From positions 77,979,112 to 78,043,111 of the forward strand of contig NC_133770.1 in assembly GCF_003597395.2 (NCBI RefSeq): DNA of 64,000 nt. Direction: 5' to 3'. Under the pieces are notes generated by a model. The model was not told the DNA's origin. It did not search any database and was given only the letters and a program-made list of their open reading frames with translations. Below are positions 1-12,200 of this stretch, one piece after another. The stretch comes from Chelonoidis abingdonii. Its lineage: Eukaryota > Chordata > Testudines > Testudinidae. The position numbers and the translations under genes were made by a program. Each line of letters opens with the position of its first letter. Positions within the stretch are counted from its first letter, which is position 1.

Positions 1-493
1 TGAACCCAAAGTTATGGAGACAGATATGAGTCAAGGAAGCCAGCAGAGTATCAGAAACCTGGAAAAATCTATGACTGGATGGGCTCAGTCGTTTGGTCAC
101 AAGCTGAGGTGGTTCAAAAGTTTTGGATTTTTTTAAGCAGAATTTTTTAGTGTTTCTTTAAACAATCAAACACAACAAGCAGCAAATATTTGGCCACACA
201 CTTCTGAAACCCCAAACCATATTCAGGTTTTGGCAGACTAATTTCAGCTTTTCAATTAAAAAAAAACCACAACAAATTTTGAAGGAAAGCAGACATTGTC
301 CGTGGTTTTTTCTGCTTTTTAAAACCCCCCTAGTTTTTGATTCAAAAAAAGTTTTGGTGGAAAATATTTGTCCAACCCTTTTAATGAGCTTTAGTGCCTT
401 TTAGCACTAGCTGATGCTGAGAACCAGCGATACCTTGTAAAGAAGTTTTCTCAAAACTAGATTTGTGCTGAGATGCGGAAGATTTATTTTTCC
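1..493. other. AT-rich non-coding sequence with a repeat-like block
   Basis: No gene is visible. From about 115 to 375 the sequence is dominated by A/T runs mixed with phrases resembling the blocks at 19001-19275 (opposite orientation) and 40030-40320. These three may be diverged copies of one AT-rich interspersed repeat. That resemblance was judged by eye only. Confidence 0.4.
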
Positions 494-642
494 CAGGGCC
501 GCCCCTGGTGGGGAGCAAGTGGGGCAATTTGCCTGGGCCCTGCAGGGGCCCCCACGAGAATATAGTATTGCAATTTTTTTTTATGGAAGGGGCCCCCAAA
601 ATTGCTTTGCCCCAGGCCCCATGAATCCTCTGGGCGGCGCTG
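494..642. mobile_element. Small palindromic MITE, hAT-like
   Basis: The left end starts CAGGGCCGCCC and the reverse complement of the right end starts CAGCGCCGCCC. Both arms continue with GGGGCAA and GGGGCCC phrases around a T-rich centre, so the unit is an imperfect palindrome. I found no convincing 8-bp target duplication, so the exact ends are uncertain. Short open frames in both directions arise from the palindrome and are not genes. The CAG start fits hAT MITEs; other DNA transposon types are possible. Confidence 0.55.
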
Positions 643-1756
643 GGCAATGCTGTTTACATCAGCTCTTAAAAACACCTGGCATTTCTGATTATCAGTTCAT
701 TTGTGTACTGAAAGCTCTGAAAGAGCATATTGACCTATTCCCAACTTGCTTCAGCACTGGTTTAAACAACAATTTAAAGAACAAAACTGTTTCTTGAGAC
801 TTGAATTACAAGGCATGAGCTCTCCTAGCAAGAACTATTGAATGAAATGTGTGACTTGCGATTTGTGAACCCTTCAAAAATATAAAGTGTAATGTAAAGA
901 GAAATGGAAAAAGTTTAACTAGAGGAGTGTCCAAACAAGCGAAGAGGAACAGAATGGAACAGGACAGTTAGTAAGGAGTCACTGAAACAAAAGGTCAAAA
1001 TTTTCAAAAACAGGAGGCTAAAGATTGGCTACTATTGTTGAAAATCTTGGCCCGTATTTTCAAAGCAGGCACAAACTGCACATTTTGTCTACAAAATCCT
1101 GCATTTATATGCACATATAAATTGGAAGGCTCGAGTCAGGCAATTAACTACCCTATTGTGTTCAGAACTATCCATTTTTTCATGCACAAATATTAGTTTT
1201 CATGGTTAAATTTGGATTTTTGAAGATTCAATCTGTGTCTTGTCTTTTGAAATAGTTAACCCTAAAAGTAGATAGAAGTTAGGATGTGCGTGTAAAAGAA
1301 CAGGGAAGAAGAAAAAAACAAGACAATGAAATGTTTCTACTGTTTGTTCCTGTTGTTGATTCTTGTGTTTTTAGACCTCAGCCATACTGACCTTTTCTCC
1401 AGGGAGCAAGAGACATAATGAATGTGGTTTGTTTTTTTTTCCAAAAATGAGTTTATTAAAAGAAAAAGGTCAACACAGTCACTTGCAATTTGTGACCCAC
1501 ATACTCAGATGCAAATGTATGTGTCAAAGACACTATTAAAGTCCCTTGAATCTAGACATTTTGCATGATGTTGGCTTTTTAGTTAAGAAAATCACAAAGG
1601 AAAAATGATTGAACTAACAACTTCTTTTAGAGATTAGCACAGTGTAATTCTCTTATAAAGAGCAATTAGAGAAATTTCTCCTTTTGTTTCTGATTGTTAT
1701 ATCAGAGCAATCAAAACACCCAGACCTGTTGAAAAGTGGGTTTCACAAATAATAGG
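643..1756. other. Non-coding stretch, nothing recognised
   Basis: AT-rich sequence without a supported exon, RNA gene or clear repeat boundary. Open frames are short and lack splice context. Confidence 0.5.
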
Positions 1757-1848
1757 AATCACTGTGCCATATCAGACCAGTTGTCCATCTAGTGCAGTAA
1801 ATAGCCTTTGGCCAATTCCAAATGCCCAAGAGTGAGGTACAAAGAGAA
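1757..1848 (-). mobile_element. CR1 LINE 3' end, short diverged copy
   Basis: Read on the minus strand this matches the end of many sauropsid CR1 elements: a phrase like the GGACCTTTGGTCTGACCC ending, preceded by the region encoding nothing. Here it survives as CAGACCAGTTGTCCATCTAG on the plus strand. The same terminal module is seen, better kept, at 29010-29165 and 33040-33165. The copy is strongly 5'-truncated and diverged. Confidence 0.55.
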
Positions 1849-4800
1849 ACATTTTTCATTGTGGATAGGATGAATTCTGTTAGGCAAGTAGGGTCTGAAT
1901 GAGCAAAAAAACCTCACATGGATCACTTAATGTATGTGAATAGGACGACTGATTTCCCTAGGACTACTCACATGCTTTAAGGTATGCCCATGCTTACATG
2001 CGAATTAGGACCTTACTGGCAAGGCTGGTGAATTGCGTTCTCATTGGAATGCCCAAAAGCTGTTAATTATTGCGGCTGAGTGCCAGTTAAAAATGGTGCC
2101 AAATTCCCTGGTTTTGATGAGGAATAAAATAAATCGTTTCTATTCCCTAAAACAGAGAGCCCTACTGGCACAAGAGAAGAATACATACATCAGCATCCAT
2201 GATAACTGTCTTTTGACCAACCAGATTTGAGCCATGCAACCAAATGGTCACTCAAAGCTACATCAGTAAAACTGAATTCTACTTTAGTTACAGAAGGTCA
2301 TCTGAGTCAGGGTGTTTGTGTGTTGGTTTTTCTTAACTTTAGATCAGAGAGTTAATAATACATCAGCCATTTTATATTTTTACAGTTAATTTGGAGCTCT
2401 TATGTAAGAATTAATGGTTCATAGGAGCTGATAATTTCTCCAAAGAGCTTTTAATTAGATTTAAAATTCTTTTCTATCTCAAATGAGTTGACATCTTTCA
2501 TGGGCTGCAAATTCTGTGCATGTTTTATTGTACTGATTCATCTATATGCAAAATGGCACCGATTCAGTAAAGCACTTAAATATGTGCTTAACTTTTAAGT
2601 GTTATCTTTGTTGTATCAGGTTCAGCATGGAGAGGAGATGGCTGCAAAGATAGCAATAGCTCAAGAACCTTTGTGGGGAAATATGTTCAAAGTCCACTTG
2701 AAGGTCTTTTATTTGCAAGGGGATTGACAGCTACCATTAAAACATTCAGCATTGATGTTGACTGATTAGTGGTACAACATGAGCAGCAAACAACTGAGAT
2801 ATTGTGGCAGCTGACCACATGGGGATACTATTCGAAATCTGGTAGCAGTACAGGGATATGTCAATTTAATGTTAATTTTTTATTTTGGAATGCGTAATGG
2901 ATTTTTCTTCCTCTACCCTGGAAAAAAAACTCTGTGGATTAATGCTATTTAAAAAAAAAGCTTTTGTCCAAATGAGAGTGTTGCTGTTTCTGCTCTGTAG
3001 TGCTAAAGTTATGAAACCAGCTCATTTATCAGGAAATCCACATTCATGGCTGATTTTTCTCCTATGGGCAAAATCTTATAGAAAATTTATATCAGTGGTA
3101 CAGGATTCTAGAGAGTGATTCAGAAACTCTGTAGAAAGCATTGCAATTCTCTGTTAAATACCATTGGTTTTTAGAGTCATTTCTAAAGAACCCTGTTGGT
3201 TTCATACATTTTTAATTCTGTAAATCTTTTTCCCATGTGGTGGTGTTGCAGAGTGGTGAGAGAGAGAGTTTGCTATGTCTGCCGGTTTGAAAGTGTAGTC
3301 ATCTTCTCCAGAAAGGATTACAGTGGAGGGGTTTGGGTTTAAACCAACTGACGCCAACTTGACACAAGTCTCTAAGTGCATTCTTGCTATACAGTTTTTC
3401 AAGCAGTAAACTCAAAAATGCAAAACAGCAAATACAAACTGGACAGGAGAGCTTCCATGTTTCCTCAGAGCTTCCTGCCTTGGCATTCAGCTCCTTTATC
3501 TCCAGCCTGAGAACAACATCCTTCTTTTAATGCTGACCGGCAGAATTTTTTAAAAAATGTTCTTAGGTTTTTTTCCCCCTCACGATGTAAAAAGAAGCCC
3601 TGAAAGGTGTTTTTGTTTTGTTTGTTTTTTTTAACCTTAAAAATTCCAGACCTAGTTTTGCTGCTTGACCTCTGAAACGTCGCAAGGATGTTTATTGTGA
3701 GTGCTAATGCCTGAGCTGAACTGGTGAGGTGGTGAAATCTTTATCAAAGTCTTTCTTTATCCAGAATGTTAAGTAGTTATCAAAGTAACATAAGAATGAA
3801 CAAAAACAAACAAAAAAATAAGAGACATTGAAACAGCCTGACAAATTCCCTGCCTTGCTTAATGCTCAGCTTTCATGCACTTTGCTCTTGTGATGTCACC
3901 ATTCTCTCTAGTTGTCAGATTCTTGCAGCTTAGACAAGACTTGAATTTCTAATGTTAAAAAGAAGCAGAAAACAAAAACTATTAACCCCCTGCCACCACC
4001 ACCACTAAAGTAAAGGATAACTTCTTGGATCTCTCTATACATCGCAAAGAGGGATAGAGGGGAGTCCATTTTTTTTCTTTACCTATCAACTTTGGGTATT
4101 GAGCTTAAAAAGGCTGAACTGCACTTAATTAGTCCCCAGCTGCCATTGCCTCCCCATGCTGCCTCTGAATCCTACCTGAGAATTATGACCCAAAACCTCA
4201 GGCTGTTGGCTGGCTCAGCAAGACTTCCTCTGAGGGGCACCAGCGAGGCAGAATGGAGCAGGGCTTGCAGTCCCCTCCAGCAGACTCCAAAAGATCTGTA
4301 CATTCCATCTTAATTATTATTTAATACATTCCATGCTGCATTTTTGTTCTCTACAGCGTGACTTCACAGAGGCTGTCAGACCATAATTTATTTCCTGGCT
4401 TTGGTTGCTTTGCCTCACCACGGTAACCTTAGTAAAATATAGGTTATTTTTACAAATTAATAGAGCGTAAATACAGCTAAAATACATGTGGTTTGGCCAA
4501 AATGTCAGAGGTTAGTGATTTAAACATAGCATGTTTGTGCCATTGGGAATATGAGGAGCGTTCGTGTTTTAAAAGGGAAATATGTTGGCTGTGGGGTCGG
4601 AGAGTGTATATGCATGCACATGTACACAAATTGTTGAAATTGAATTTGCATTATGAACATTCAGTAACATTTGAACATTGAGTAACATTCAGTAGACATT
4701 ATTTTAAAGGAAAGTTTTCTTCCCATCGCTTAAGAAACCCAGTGGCTGAAGAAGTTCAGTATTTCAGCCATTCATGGGTCACAATTAATGTCATCTCCAT

Positions 4801-4960
4801 TGTAAATATTAGCTGATCTTGTTTCTCTCTAGTTTTTCATCTCTGGTTATATTTTAAAAGTAGTTAGTCCCTGACAGCCTTATATTTAAGGCTAGATTCT
4901 TCAAGATGCTGAGCACTCTGGCTCTGATCCAGCAAAGCACTTAAGCACATGCTTAACTAT
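1849..4960. other. Non-coding stretch with weak palindromic repeat traces
   Basis: No gene recognised. Short phrases such as CAGTAAAGCACTTAA with GTGCTTAACTTTTAAG (about 2565-2605) and AGCACTTAAGCACATGC (about 4933-4952) look like scraps of the widespread amniote palindromic repeat in which CACTTAAGCACATGCTTAA is the core. Otherwise AT-rich single-copy-looking DNA. Confidence 0.4.
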
Positions 4961-5924
4961 AAGGTCATAGATTCCTAGATTTCAAACTCAGAAGGGAGCA
5001 TTTTGATCATCTAGTCTGACCTCCTATATAACGCAGGTCATGAACTTCCTCAGAATAATTTCTAAAGCATATTTTTTTATAAAAATATCCATCTTGATTT
5101 AAAAATTGTCAGTGATGGAGAATCTACCCAACCCTGTGGTTAATTACCCGTATTGTTAAAAAATTATGCCTTATTTCCTGTCTGAATTTGTCTAGCTTTA
5201 ACTTCCAGCCATTAGATCATGTTATACCTTTCTCTGCTAGACTGAAGAGTCTATTTTAAATATTTGTTCCCCATGTAGACACTTACAGATTGTAATCAAG
5301 TCACCCCTGAACCTTCTCTTTTTTTAAGATAAAAGGATTAAGTCCCTGGATTCCACCATATTTTCCAATCCGTTAGTGATTCATGAGGTTCGTCTCGGAA
5401 CCCTCTCCAATTTATCAGCATTCTTGTTGAATTGTGGGCACCAGGTCTGGACACGGTGCTCCAGCAGCAGTCACACCCATGGCAAATATAGAGGTAAAAC
5501 AACTTCCTACTCCTACTTGAGATTCTGCTGTTTGTTCATTCCAGGATCCCATTAGCTCTTTTGGCCCCCACATCACACTGGGAGTTCACATTCAGCTGAT
5601 TACCTACCATGATGTCCAAATCTTTTTCAAAGTAACTGCTTCCCAGCGCTCATCCTGTGCATATGGCCTATATTCCTTGTTCCTAGATTAATACAATTCT
5701 ATTTAGCTGTATGAAAACACATATTGTTTGCTTGTACCCAGTTTTCAGGTGGTTCAGATTTCTCTGAATCAGTGACCTCTTCATTATTTACCACCCCCCC
5801 CAAATTGTTGTCTCATCTGCAAACTTTATCAGTGACATTATTTTCTTCCAGGTCATTGATAAAAATGTAAAATAGAGTAGGCCAAGAACCAATCCCTGCA
5901 AGACCCCACCCAGAAACACTCAAG

Positions 5925-6370
5925 AGCCATAACTAGGCATTTTAGCACCTGAGCGAGCAAGCATATTTGCATCCCCTAGAGGATACGCATGGGGGAATAT
6001 CTGGGGGGGGTGTCATATCCTCCCCTGAGATTTCTGCCTTCCATTTAACACAGAGCTTTCAAACTGGGAGATGCATCCCCCAGTTTCAAAACCTTCGCCT
6101 CCTGCTAGAAGTTGGCAGATTGAAAGCTGGGAGGAGCCACTTGGGCCCCTGGCTCTCCTTGATGTGGGAGCTGGGGTGCTGCACAGCCCTCCCTGTCCTG
6201 CTCCCTGAGCCAGGCCACCTCTGAGCGGCACCCTGATGTGATCTTGCCTCTCTCTTAAAGGAGTCTGGCATTGGCTGGTAGCATCTACTGGAGCCAGCCC
6301 CTGCCTATGGAGCCTGGCTGCCATGAGATGGTCCCCAAGGTGCTCACTTGCCAATGCCCTGGCACTGCTG
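5925..6370. mobile_element. Unclassified insertion inside the minus-strand CR1
   Basis: Left of about 5925 the CR1 antisense text runs through the segment ending AAGACCCCACCCAGAAACACT, and it resumes at about 6375 with TTGATCAAGTCTTGTAACATC. The DNA between is more GC-rich and unlike CR1. The left side has TAGGCATTTTAGCACC and the reverse complement of the right has GGGCATTGGCAAGTGAGCACC, suggesting weak terminal inverted repeats. No clean target duplication was found, so this is probably a decayed DNA-transposon MITE. Confidence 0.4.
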
Positions 6371-7611
6371 CTTCATTGATCAAGTCTTGTAACATCTGCT
6401 CTTTTATTTTGCCAGAGATTGAAGCCAGGTTGACAGGCCTGTAATTACCCAGTTTTCCCTTTTTAAAAGTAGCACAACACTAGTTTCTTTCCAGTCTTCT
6501 GGAGCTTTCCCAGTGCTCCAGGACTTACTGAAAATCAACATTAATAGTCCAGCAGCTCTACAGATAACTTGCATTCAAAGAATTTTAAAAGAGATATAAT
6601 TTAAGAGCTATCTGGGCCTGCTGATTTTAAAATGTCTAACTTTAAAGCTTCTGTTTAGCATCCTCCATAGATACTAGTGGAATAGAACGAGTGTTGTCAT
6701 CACCAGATGATAAGACTATATCATCTGTTTTTCCCCAAATGCAGAATTGAAATATCTAACATTTCTGCCTTTTTCTGCATTATTGATGATTCTACCATTT
6801 CTATCTAGTAATGGACCAATACCACTGTCAGAATTCTTTTTCTTCTTAATATATTTTAAAAACTCATTATGCTTATCTCTGTTGACCATAGATTTCTCAT
6901 TTGTCCCTTTGCTCCCCTTATCAGTTTTCTACAATTCCTAACTTCTGACTTCTATTCATTACTATCATCTTCCCCTTTCTTCCATTTGTTATGTATTATT
7001 TTATTCATGAGTATTCTCATTGTGTTGAAGTGCTTTGCTGGATCAGGGCCAGCGTTCAGCCCGTTGCAGGTTCTAGCCCTTAATTAGCATTAACTATTTC
7101 TGCTTTATTTATGTATGCAAGTCTTCACTGACTCTGTGCAGTGCTTTTTGTTCAGTTGCCTGTCCTCTTTTCCTTTTACAGTACAGGACTGTATAATCTG
7201 ATTCCTGAACCGTCCCTCACTGCAGCCACAGTGGCTGCTTGTTCTTGTTCTCTATTTTTGAGAGTATATACAGTCTGTGGTGCCTTAAGTATGGTGTTTT
7301 TAAGGTTTTCCTACCTGTCTTATGTGTTGGTGGATTTTAACACTTCTTTTTATTAGGCCTTAAATTGTTTTCTTGAAATCTACTATCTTTACATCACTGC
7401 ATTCTAGGAACCTTTTCTTTGCTATGCTGAATTGAAGTAGCTCTGGTCAAGCTGCCATTTTTAATTAGTTCCTTTTTGTTTGTAAATTGATCATCTAGGA
7501 CTGTTTTACCTCCAGTTTGAGTTTTCACAGTTCGGAAATAAAAACTGTTTTTTGTATGCAATTTAGATGGCTCTTTGATGCATGTTTGCCTGTTCTGTGT
7601 TTGTTACCCAG

Positions 7612-7757
7612 CAGATGTCTGGGTAGTTAAAATCCCCATGAGTATAGAATGCTCTGGGTTTGAGTACCCTGAAAGCTGTTTTTGGATCCTGTTCAGTTTT
7701 TATTCTCTCCCACACATGGTGATCCACTCTTGTTTCTCCTTCTCCTTCATCTTTCAC
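7612..7757 (-). pseudogene. CR1 ORF2 endonuclease fragment
   Basis: The minus strand encodes a stretch with GDFNYPDICW, the motif around the catalytic Asp-Asn of CR1 ORF2 exonuclease-endonuclease-phosphatase domains, which nick target DNA for retrotransposition. It is an isolated open segment within the 5'-truncated CR1 that ends at 4961. Upstream endonuclease motifs are missing and no host function is implied. Confidence 0.75.
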
Positions 7758-7790
7758 TGCCTGTGTCCTATGACAGTTAGAGTTCTAATG

Positions 7791-8488
7791 GATTAACTGA
7801 GTACTAGAGAAGCCAAAGAATATTAGTTCTATCACATTTAAATGTGAATTGCATATAGTAAATAAGGTTCTGTGAATATCTAATTTGAGTGAAAGACCCA
7901 TAATTCCTTGCAATGTTACTTGTATGAATGAGACATAATTTCTCATTCATTGCCCTCCTTGGTTTTTAAAAGGGTCCTTGAACTCTTCTACCAGCCAAAC
8001 ATAAGACCTTTCACCAAATCGTGGTCCCAGTGGCAAAACTTCCAAGGACTTAAATAGAATCAGAATTTGGTTCCTTCTGCTCTCTTTCCCACTTTTTTAG
8101 CATTTGCTTCCTCTGCATCATTTCCCATGTAAGAACTCTCCCTTCTGATCCTGAGGTCCCCTGTAGTCTTTGGTGTCTCTCACAATATCAAGCAATGATA
8201 ATTATTTAGGCAAGGTGCTTTCATGAACGACACTATTAAAAACAGTTGCATTTAATTTCCATAAGAGACCCTGCTGAGCACCAGAGTAGCATGCAGGCTA
8301 TCACAGCTCCACACTCAGAGAAAGGGAACCTATTATTTTTCTGGAGACAAGCAGGAATCTGTTCCCCATTCCACAGTAAATCAGTGAGGATATTTTTAAT
8401 CTGGTTTCTTACAATTGTGCCTAAGGACCAACTCGAAATATGAATTTCTTGTTACTTAACACCAAACATAAACAGTTTGCAGGGCACA
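7791..8488. other. Non-coding stretch between CR1 and Penelope-like copy
   Basis: No gene or repeat boundary recognised. Short AT-rich open frames lack splice signals. Confidence 0.4.
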
Positions 8489-8497
8489 GTAATTAAT
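8489..8497 (+). repeat. Target-site duplication, left copy of the Penelope-like insert
   Basis: GTAATTAAT directly precedes the antisense tail and is repeated at 9231-9239 directly after the sense tail. Confidence 0.8.
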
Positions 8498-8781
8498 AAA
8501 AGAACAGGAGTACTTGTTGCACCTTAGAGACTAACACATTTATTTGAGCATAAGCTTTCATAGTCTACAGCCCATTTCTTCGGATGCATAGAATGGAACG
8601 TATATTGAGGAGATATGTATACATACAGAGAACATGAAAAGGTGGGAGTTGTCTTATCAACTCTGAGAGGCCAATTAAGTAAGAGAAAAAACTTTTGAAG
8701 TGATAATCAAGATAGCCCAGTACAGTCAGTTTGATGAGAAGTGTGAGAATACTTACGTGGGGAGATAGATTCAATGTTTGT

Positions 8782-8998
8782 AATGACTCAGCCATTCCCA
8801 ATCTCTCTTCGAGCCTAAGTTGATTTTATCTAGTTTGCATATCAATTCAAGTTCAGCAGTTTCTCCTTGGAGTCTGTTTCTGAAGCTTTTCTGTTGCAAA
8901 ATTGCCACCCTCGGGTCTGTTATTGAGTGACCAGACAGGTTAAAGTGTTCTCCTTCTGATTTTTGAATGTTCTGATTCCTGATGTCAAATTTTGTGTC
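8782..8998 (-). pseudogene. GIY-YIG endonuclease C-terminal half (Penelope-like)
   Basis: The minus strand reads DTKFDIRNQNIQKSEGEHF, continues with NLSGHS, then AILQQKSFRNRLQ, then ICKLDKINLGS and ends near DWEWLSHYKH. This is the arrangement of the C-terminal part of the Penelope endonuclease, where a His-containing loop follows the Arg helix. One stop after the NLSGHSI-like segment and frame changes show decay. It faces away from the N-terminal half at 9023-9121. Confidence 0.7.
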
Positions 8999-9022
8999 CC
9001 TTTATTCTTTTGCACATCTACC

Positions 9023-9121
9023 AATGTGATATATGCCATCATATGCCAGCAATGCCCATCTGCTATGTACATTGGCCAAAATGGACAGTCTCTATGCAAC
9101 AGAATAAATGGACCCAAATCT
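9023..9121 (+). pseudogene. GIY-YIG endonuclease N-terminal half (Penelope-like)
   Basis: The plus strand reads NVIYAIICQQCPSAMYIGQN then GQSLCNRINGPKS. It shows the paired Tyr motifs (IYAI and YIG), the CxxC spacing and the catalytic Arg of GIY-YIG nucleases. After PKS the frame runs straight into the element tail, so the C-terminal half is deleted here and found inverted at 8782-8998. In intact Penelope elements this domain follows the reverse transcriptase. Confidence 0.75.
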
Positions 9122-9239
9122 GTAGCCCACAAAAGCTTATGCTCAAATAAATTTGTTAATCTCTAAGGTGCCACAAGTACTCCTGTTCTTTTTGCAGATA
9201 CAGACTAACATGGCTGCTACTCTGAAAACTGTAATTAAT

Positions 9240-12200
9240 GACAATACAAACAAATGGTGCCACCTGCATTATGGTGTACAGTAGGAATAACAATGTGAGG
9301 AACAAATCATAGCTTTGACTAAGGCTTCAATTCTGCCGCAAGCTTAATAAACTCATAGATGTCTCCCCAAAGCCCATTGTAGTATTGGGGCCTTACAGTG
9401 TGTCAAGTGTACTTGTTCTATTCAGAAATTCTCCCCATTGCAGAAAATGGCTTGGTGGCTAGTAAAATAAGCATTTGATGTTTGCTAAATGATTCTTGGT
9501 GAGTGCTTGACTTGTTACGTAGACGTTAAGCTAAACTCAGTAAGCTGTGTATTGTAGTTGGCAAAAAGAACCTGACTTTCTCATTCAGTAGGATTATGGA
9601 AGTGTTTGTGTCATGGACATTTTATAGGTATTCAAAAGGAGTTTCACCCAACACTGGTAAACGGGACTATATTGTTTTCATTGCTTAATGTAGGGGAATT
9701 GCCTGAATATTGTTTGTGCTGCTGTTCTTGATACGACCAGAAAAGATACTAGTTGAGTCTTGAAGCATGTTGCAGACATACACTAGGGAAAATAATGTTG
9801 TGTTTTGTATCTAAAAGATCGGTCTATGGAGAAATGAGGTGACTATACAGACTCTAAGTTGCTCTCTGACATTAGATTCATCAGGAGGTCTTCTAATGAT
9901 AAGAGATGAAATAAATGTTCACAGGAATTAGACATACTGTACCAAGGCACATCAGTAAGGACATTAGGGTTCTACAGCACAGTGTGTGTAGTACCTTCGA
10001 ATGCTATAAGAAGGATAAAAGGAACTCAAATTTTAATGAAAATTTTTTTGCCTTCAAATATTCACAGTTAATGTCTTTGAAAAAATACTCCATTAAATAA
10101 GATCTACATATAAGCCCCAATTTAGCATTTAAGCACATGCTTAAGTGGGTGCTGAACTGGACCATAATTGATTGAAGGAGAACTTGTTTATGAGCCCTCA
10201 CCCAGGAAAATGTTCCATTTTTGATGTGGGTATTACTTTTGTATTGGCAGTATCTTCTACAGTTCCCTATAGTTTGTATAGGGAATGCTGCAAATCCTGT
10301 GGTAAAGTTGTTTACTTATCTAAAGGAATTGAAAAGATTTTAAGAGCCACCACTGTAATACACTGGAGAGAATTTTCAAGAGCTTGTAAAAATATTACCC
10401 TTATATAGCTGCCAAGGTCAGTGACTGAATATGTTGTTTTCCACTTTATCAACAGCTTTCAATAAGATTAGTGCTCACCAATAGACTTTGCTCACCCAAA
10501 TCCTCTCCTTTAAGTCATTTGCTACTACCTTTGTGACTTGTGTGCTCTCCTGCTTCAAGTGGAAGAATGTCTTTGTATAAAAAGTCAATCCATACAGATG
10601 AGCTGCAATTCCATGGGAGCGTATCACACTGAACAACTATTTCACCGATGTGACTTCTGCAAAAATCAACTTTGTGCAGCATACACAGGTTATTTGTGAA
10701 TGGTCTTACTCTCTTGCTGGAATCTTGTCAGGATGTTGTTGGGAACATCAAATATTATGCCCGTTAGGTTAACACATTGCTTCATTCCTTATAATGGTAA
10801 ACCTGGTGCAATTAAAAGAAAAAGTGCCAAACATAATTAAACAGATGTTCGGTCAGTAAACAATGTTGGTGTTCTTTATTTTCAGAAAAGAGCAACTTTA
10901 TAACTGGTACCATTTAAAGGGTCACATTCAAGGACCTTCTTGGGTTGCTGTTAGGCCTTAAAATTAACTCACAATACATTGAGAGTTATCTAATGTGATA
11001 GCACCATCCTTTGTGGTTACTGGGAAGAGGGGAAAATGGGCTTTTGCCCTTGTTTCTTGCTTTATGATGATAAGGGGGATGAAAACTATTTTTTCTTTAC
11101 ATTTTTCTTTACATTTTGTTTTTACACTGGAAATTCAGGCCCTGACTAGCCTGGAAGAAACTCTGGTGACTGTAAAGCTAATGAAACAATGACATCACAA
11201 GAAATGAATATGCAAGTTGAGCGATTAAGAGAAGGAGGAATTTGTAGTTAGACTGTCACGTTTTTGTCAATCATTTTGAATGAGGGAAACCTTTGTTAAA
11301 AATTCAGTACCTCACTCTTTTAATTAAAGTGTTAAAAACTCACAATAAACATTCCTTATACATCCAAGTTGTCGTCCAAGACAGATCAGACTTTACTTTC
11401 CTAATACTTCTTAGGTTAAAAGAAAAAAAAATAAAAGGAAGCCTCTTCCTTTGTTAAAAATAACAAATTTTCAGGTCCAGTTCAGCTAGATAAATAAATC
11501 TTTTGCAAGTCCTGTCATGTTTCTTTCCATGTGTGGTTTCCTTTAAGAGAATGTAATTCTCATGAAATGGTCTGAATTAACAATACTAGAGAATGAGGTT
11601 CTCTGTTTATCCACAGACTGTGGGCAGACTGTCTGCAGAATGGGCAGCAGAAGGAACATGCTTCCCCATGGTGCCCAACGATATGTCTCAGCTTGTTGTG
11701 GAGAAACCACTTGTACATGTGAGATCCCTTCCTGTGACTTTTTAATCTTTTGCCTCTGAGTTGAGCCTGCCATCAAGGATGCCAGTTGTGATGGGATTTT
11801 TTGGGATTTGGACATTTTTGCTGGGGAATTATCCTGAGTCACAGCAAAACCTTCACATAGGCCACCACAGAGCCATCAGACAGTAACAACTTTTGATTAC
11901 TATCAATCTGTGCCAAATATGAACTGGTGACTGAGAGGCCTAAAGGCTTCTGATTCATCCCCTCATTGCACCTTGTGTAGTCATTAACATGTGTACAACC
12001 AAATCACAGTTCTGCACTCATAGGTAGCTTTTTACACTGGTTCTTCGCTACTTTGCACTGGTGTAAATGACAAGACAGTGAAGAATCAAGCCCTCTATAT
12101 CCAATTCCCTGAACAAGTTAATCTTCCTGCTATTTTCAGATCCTGCTGCTGATCTCTAGGCTGACAGGAATCTTTGTTCATTCATATTTCACAGAAACTT

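Larger units (their letters stand above)
4961..7790 (-). mobile_element. CR1 LINE, 5'-truncated within ORF2 endonuclease
   Basis: The 3' end lies at 4961 (TCATAGATTCCTAGATTTC on the plus strand). Moving right, the minus strand runs through the ORF2 C-terminal region, the reverse transcriptase and into the endonuclease domain. At about 7612-7655 the minus strand reads THGDFNYPDICW, the conserved GDFN block of the CR1 apurinic-like endonuclease. CR1 copies by target-primed reverse transcription, so 5' truncation is usual. Many stops and frameshifts show it is dead. An unrelated GC-richer block at about 5925-6370 interrupts it. Confidence 0.85.
8498..9230. mobile_element. Penelope-like retroelement, inverted head-to-head copy
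   Basis: Both outer ends carry the same tail in opposite orientation. The right end reads AAAGCTTATGCTCAAATAAA followed by CTCTAAGGTGCCACAAGTAC, then CAGACTAACATGGCTGCTAC. The left end has the reverse complement. The centre holds the two halves of one GIY-YIG endonuclease on opposite strands, joined near 9000. A 9-bp target duplication GTAATTAAT flanks the whole unit (8489-8497 and 9231-9239), so both halves entered together. Penelope elements encode RT plus GIY-YIG; only the end of the coding region is kept. Confidence 0.85.

Noticed and set aside
9023..9121. Host GIY-YIG nuclease gene
   Set aside because: The flanking Penelope tail, inverted second half and target duplication show it is a retroelement fragment.
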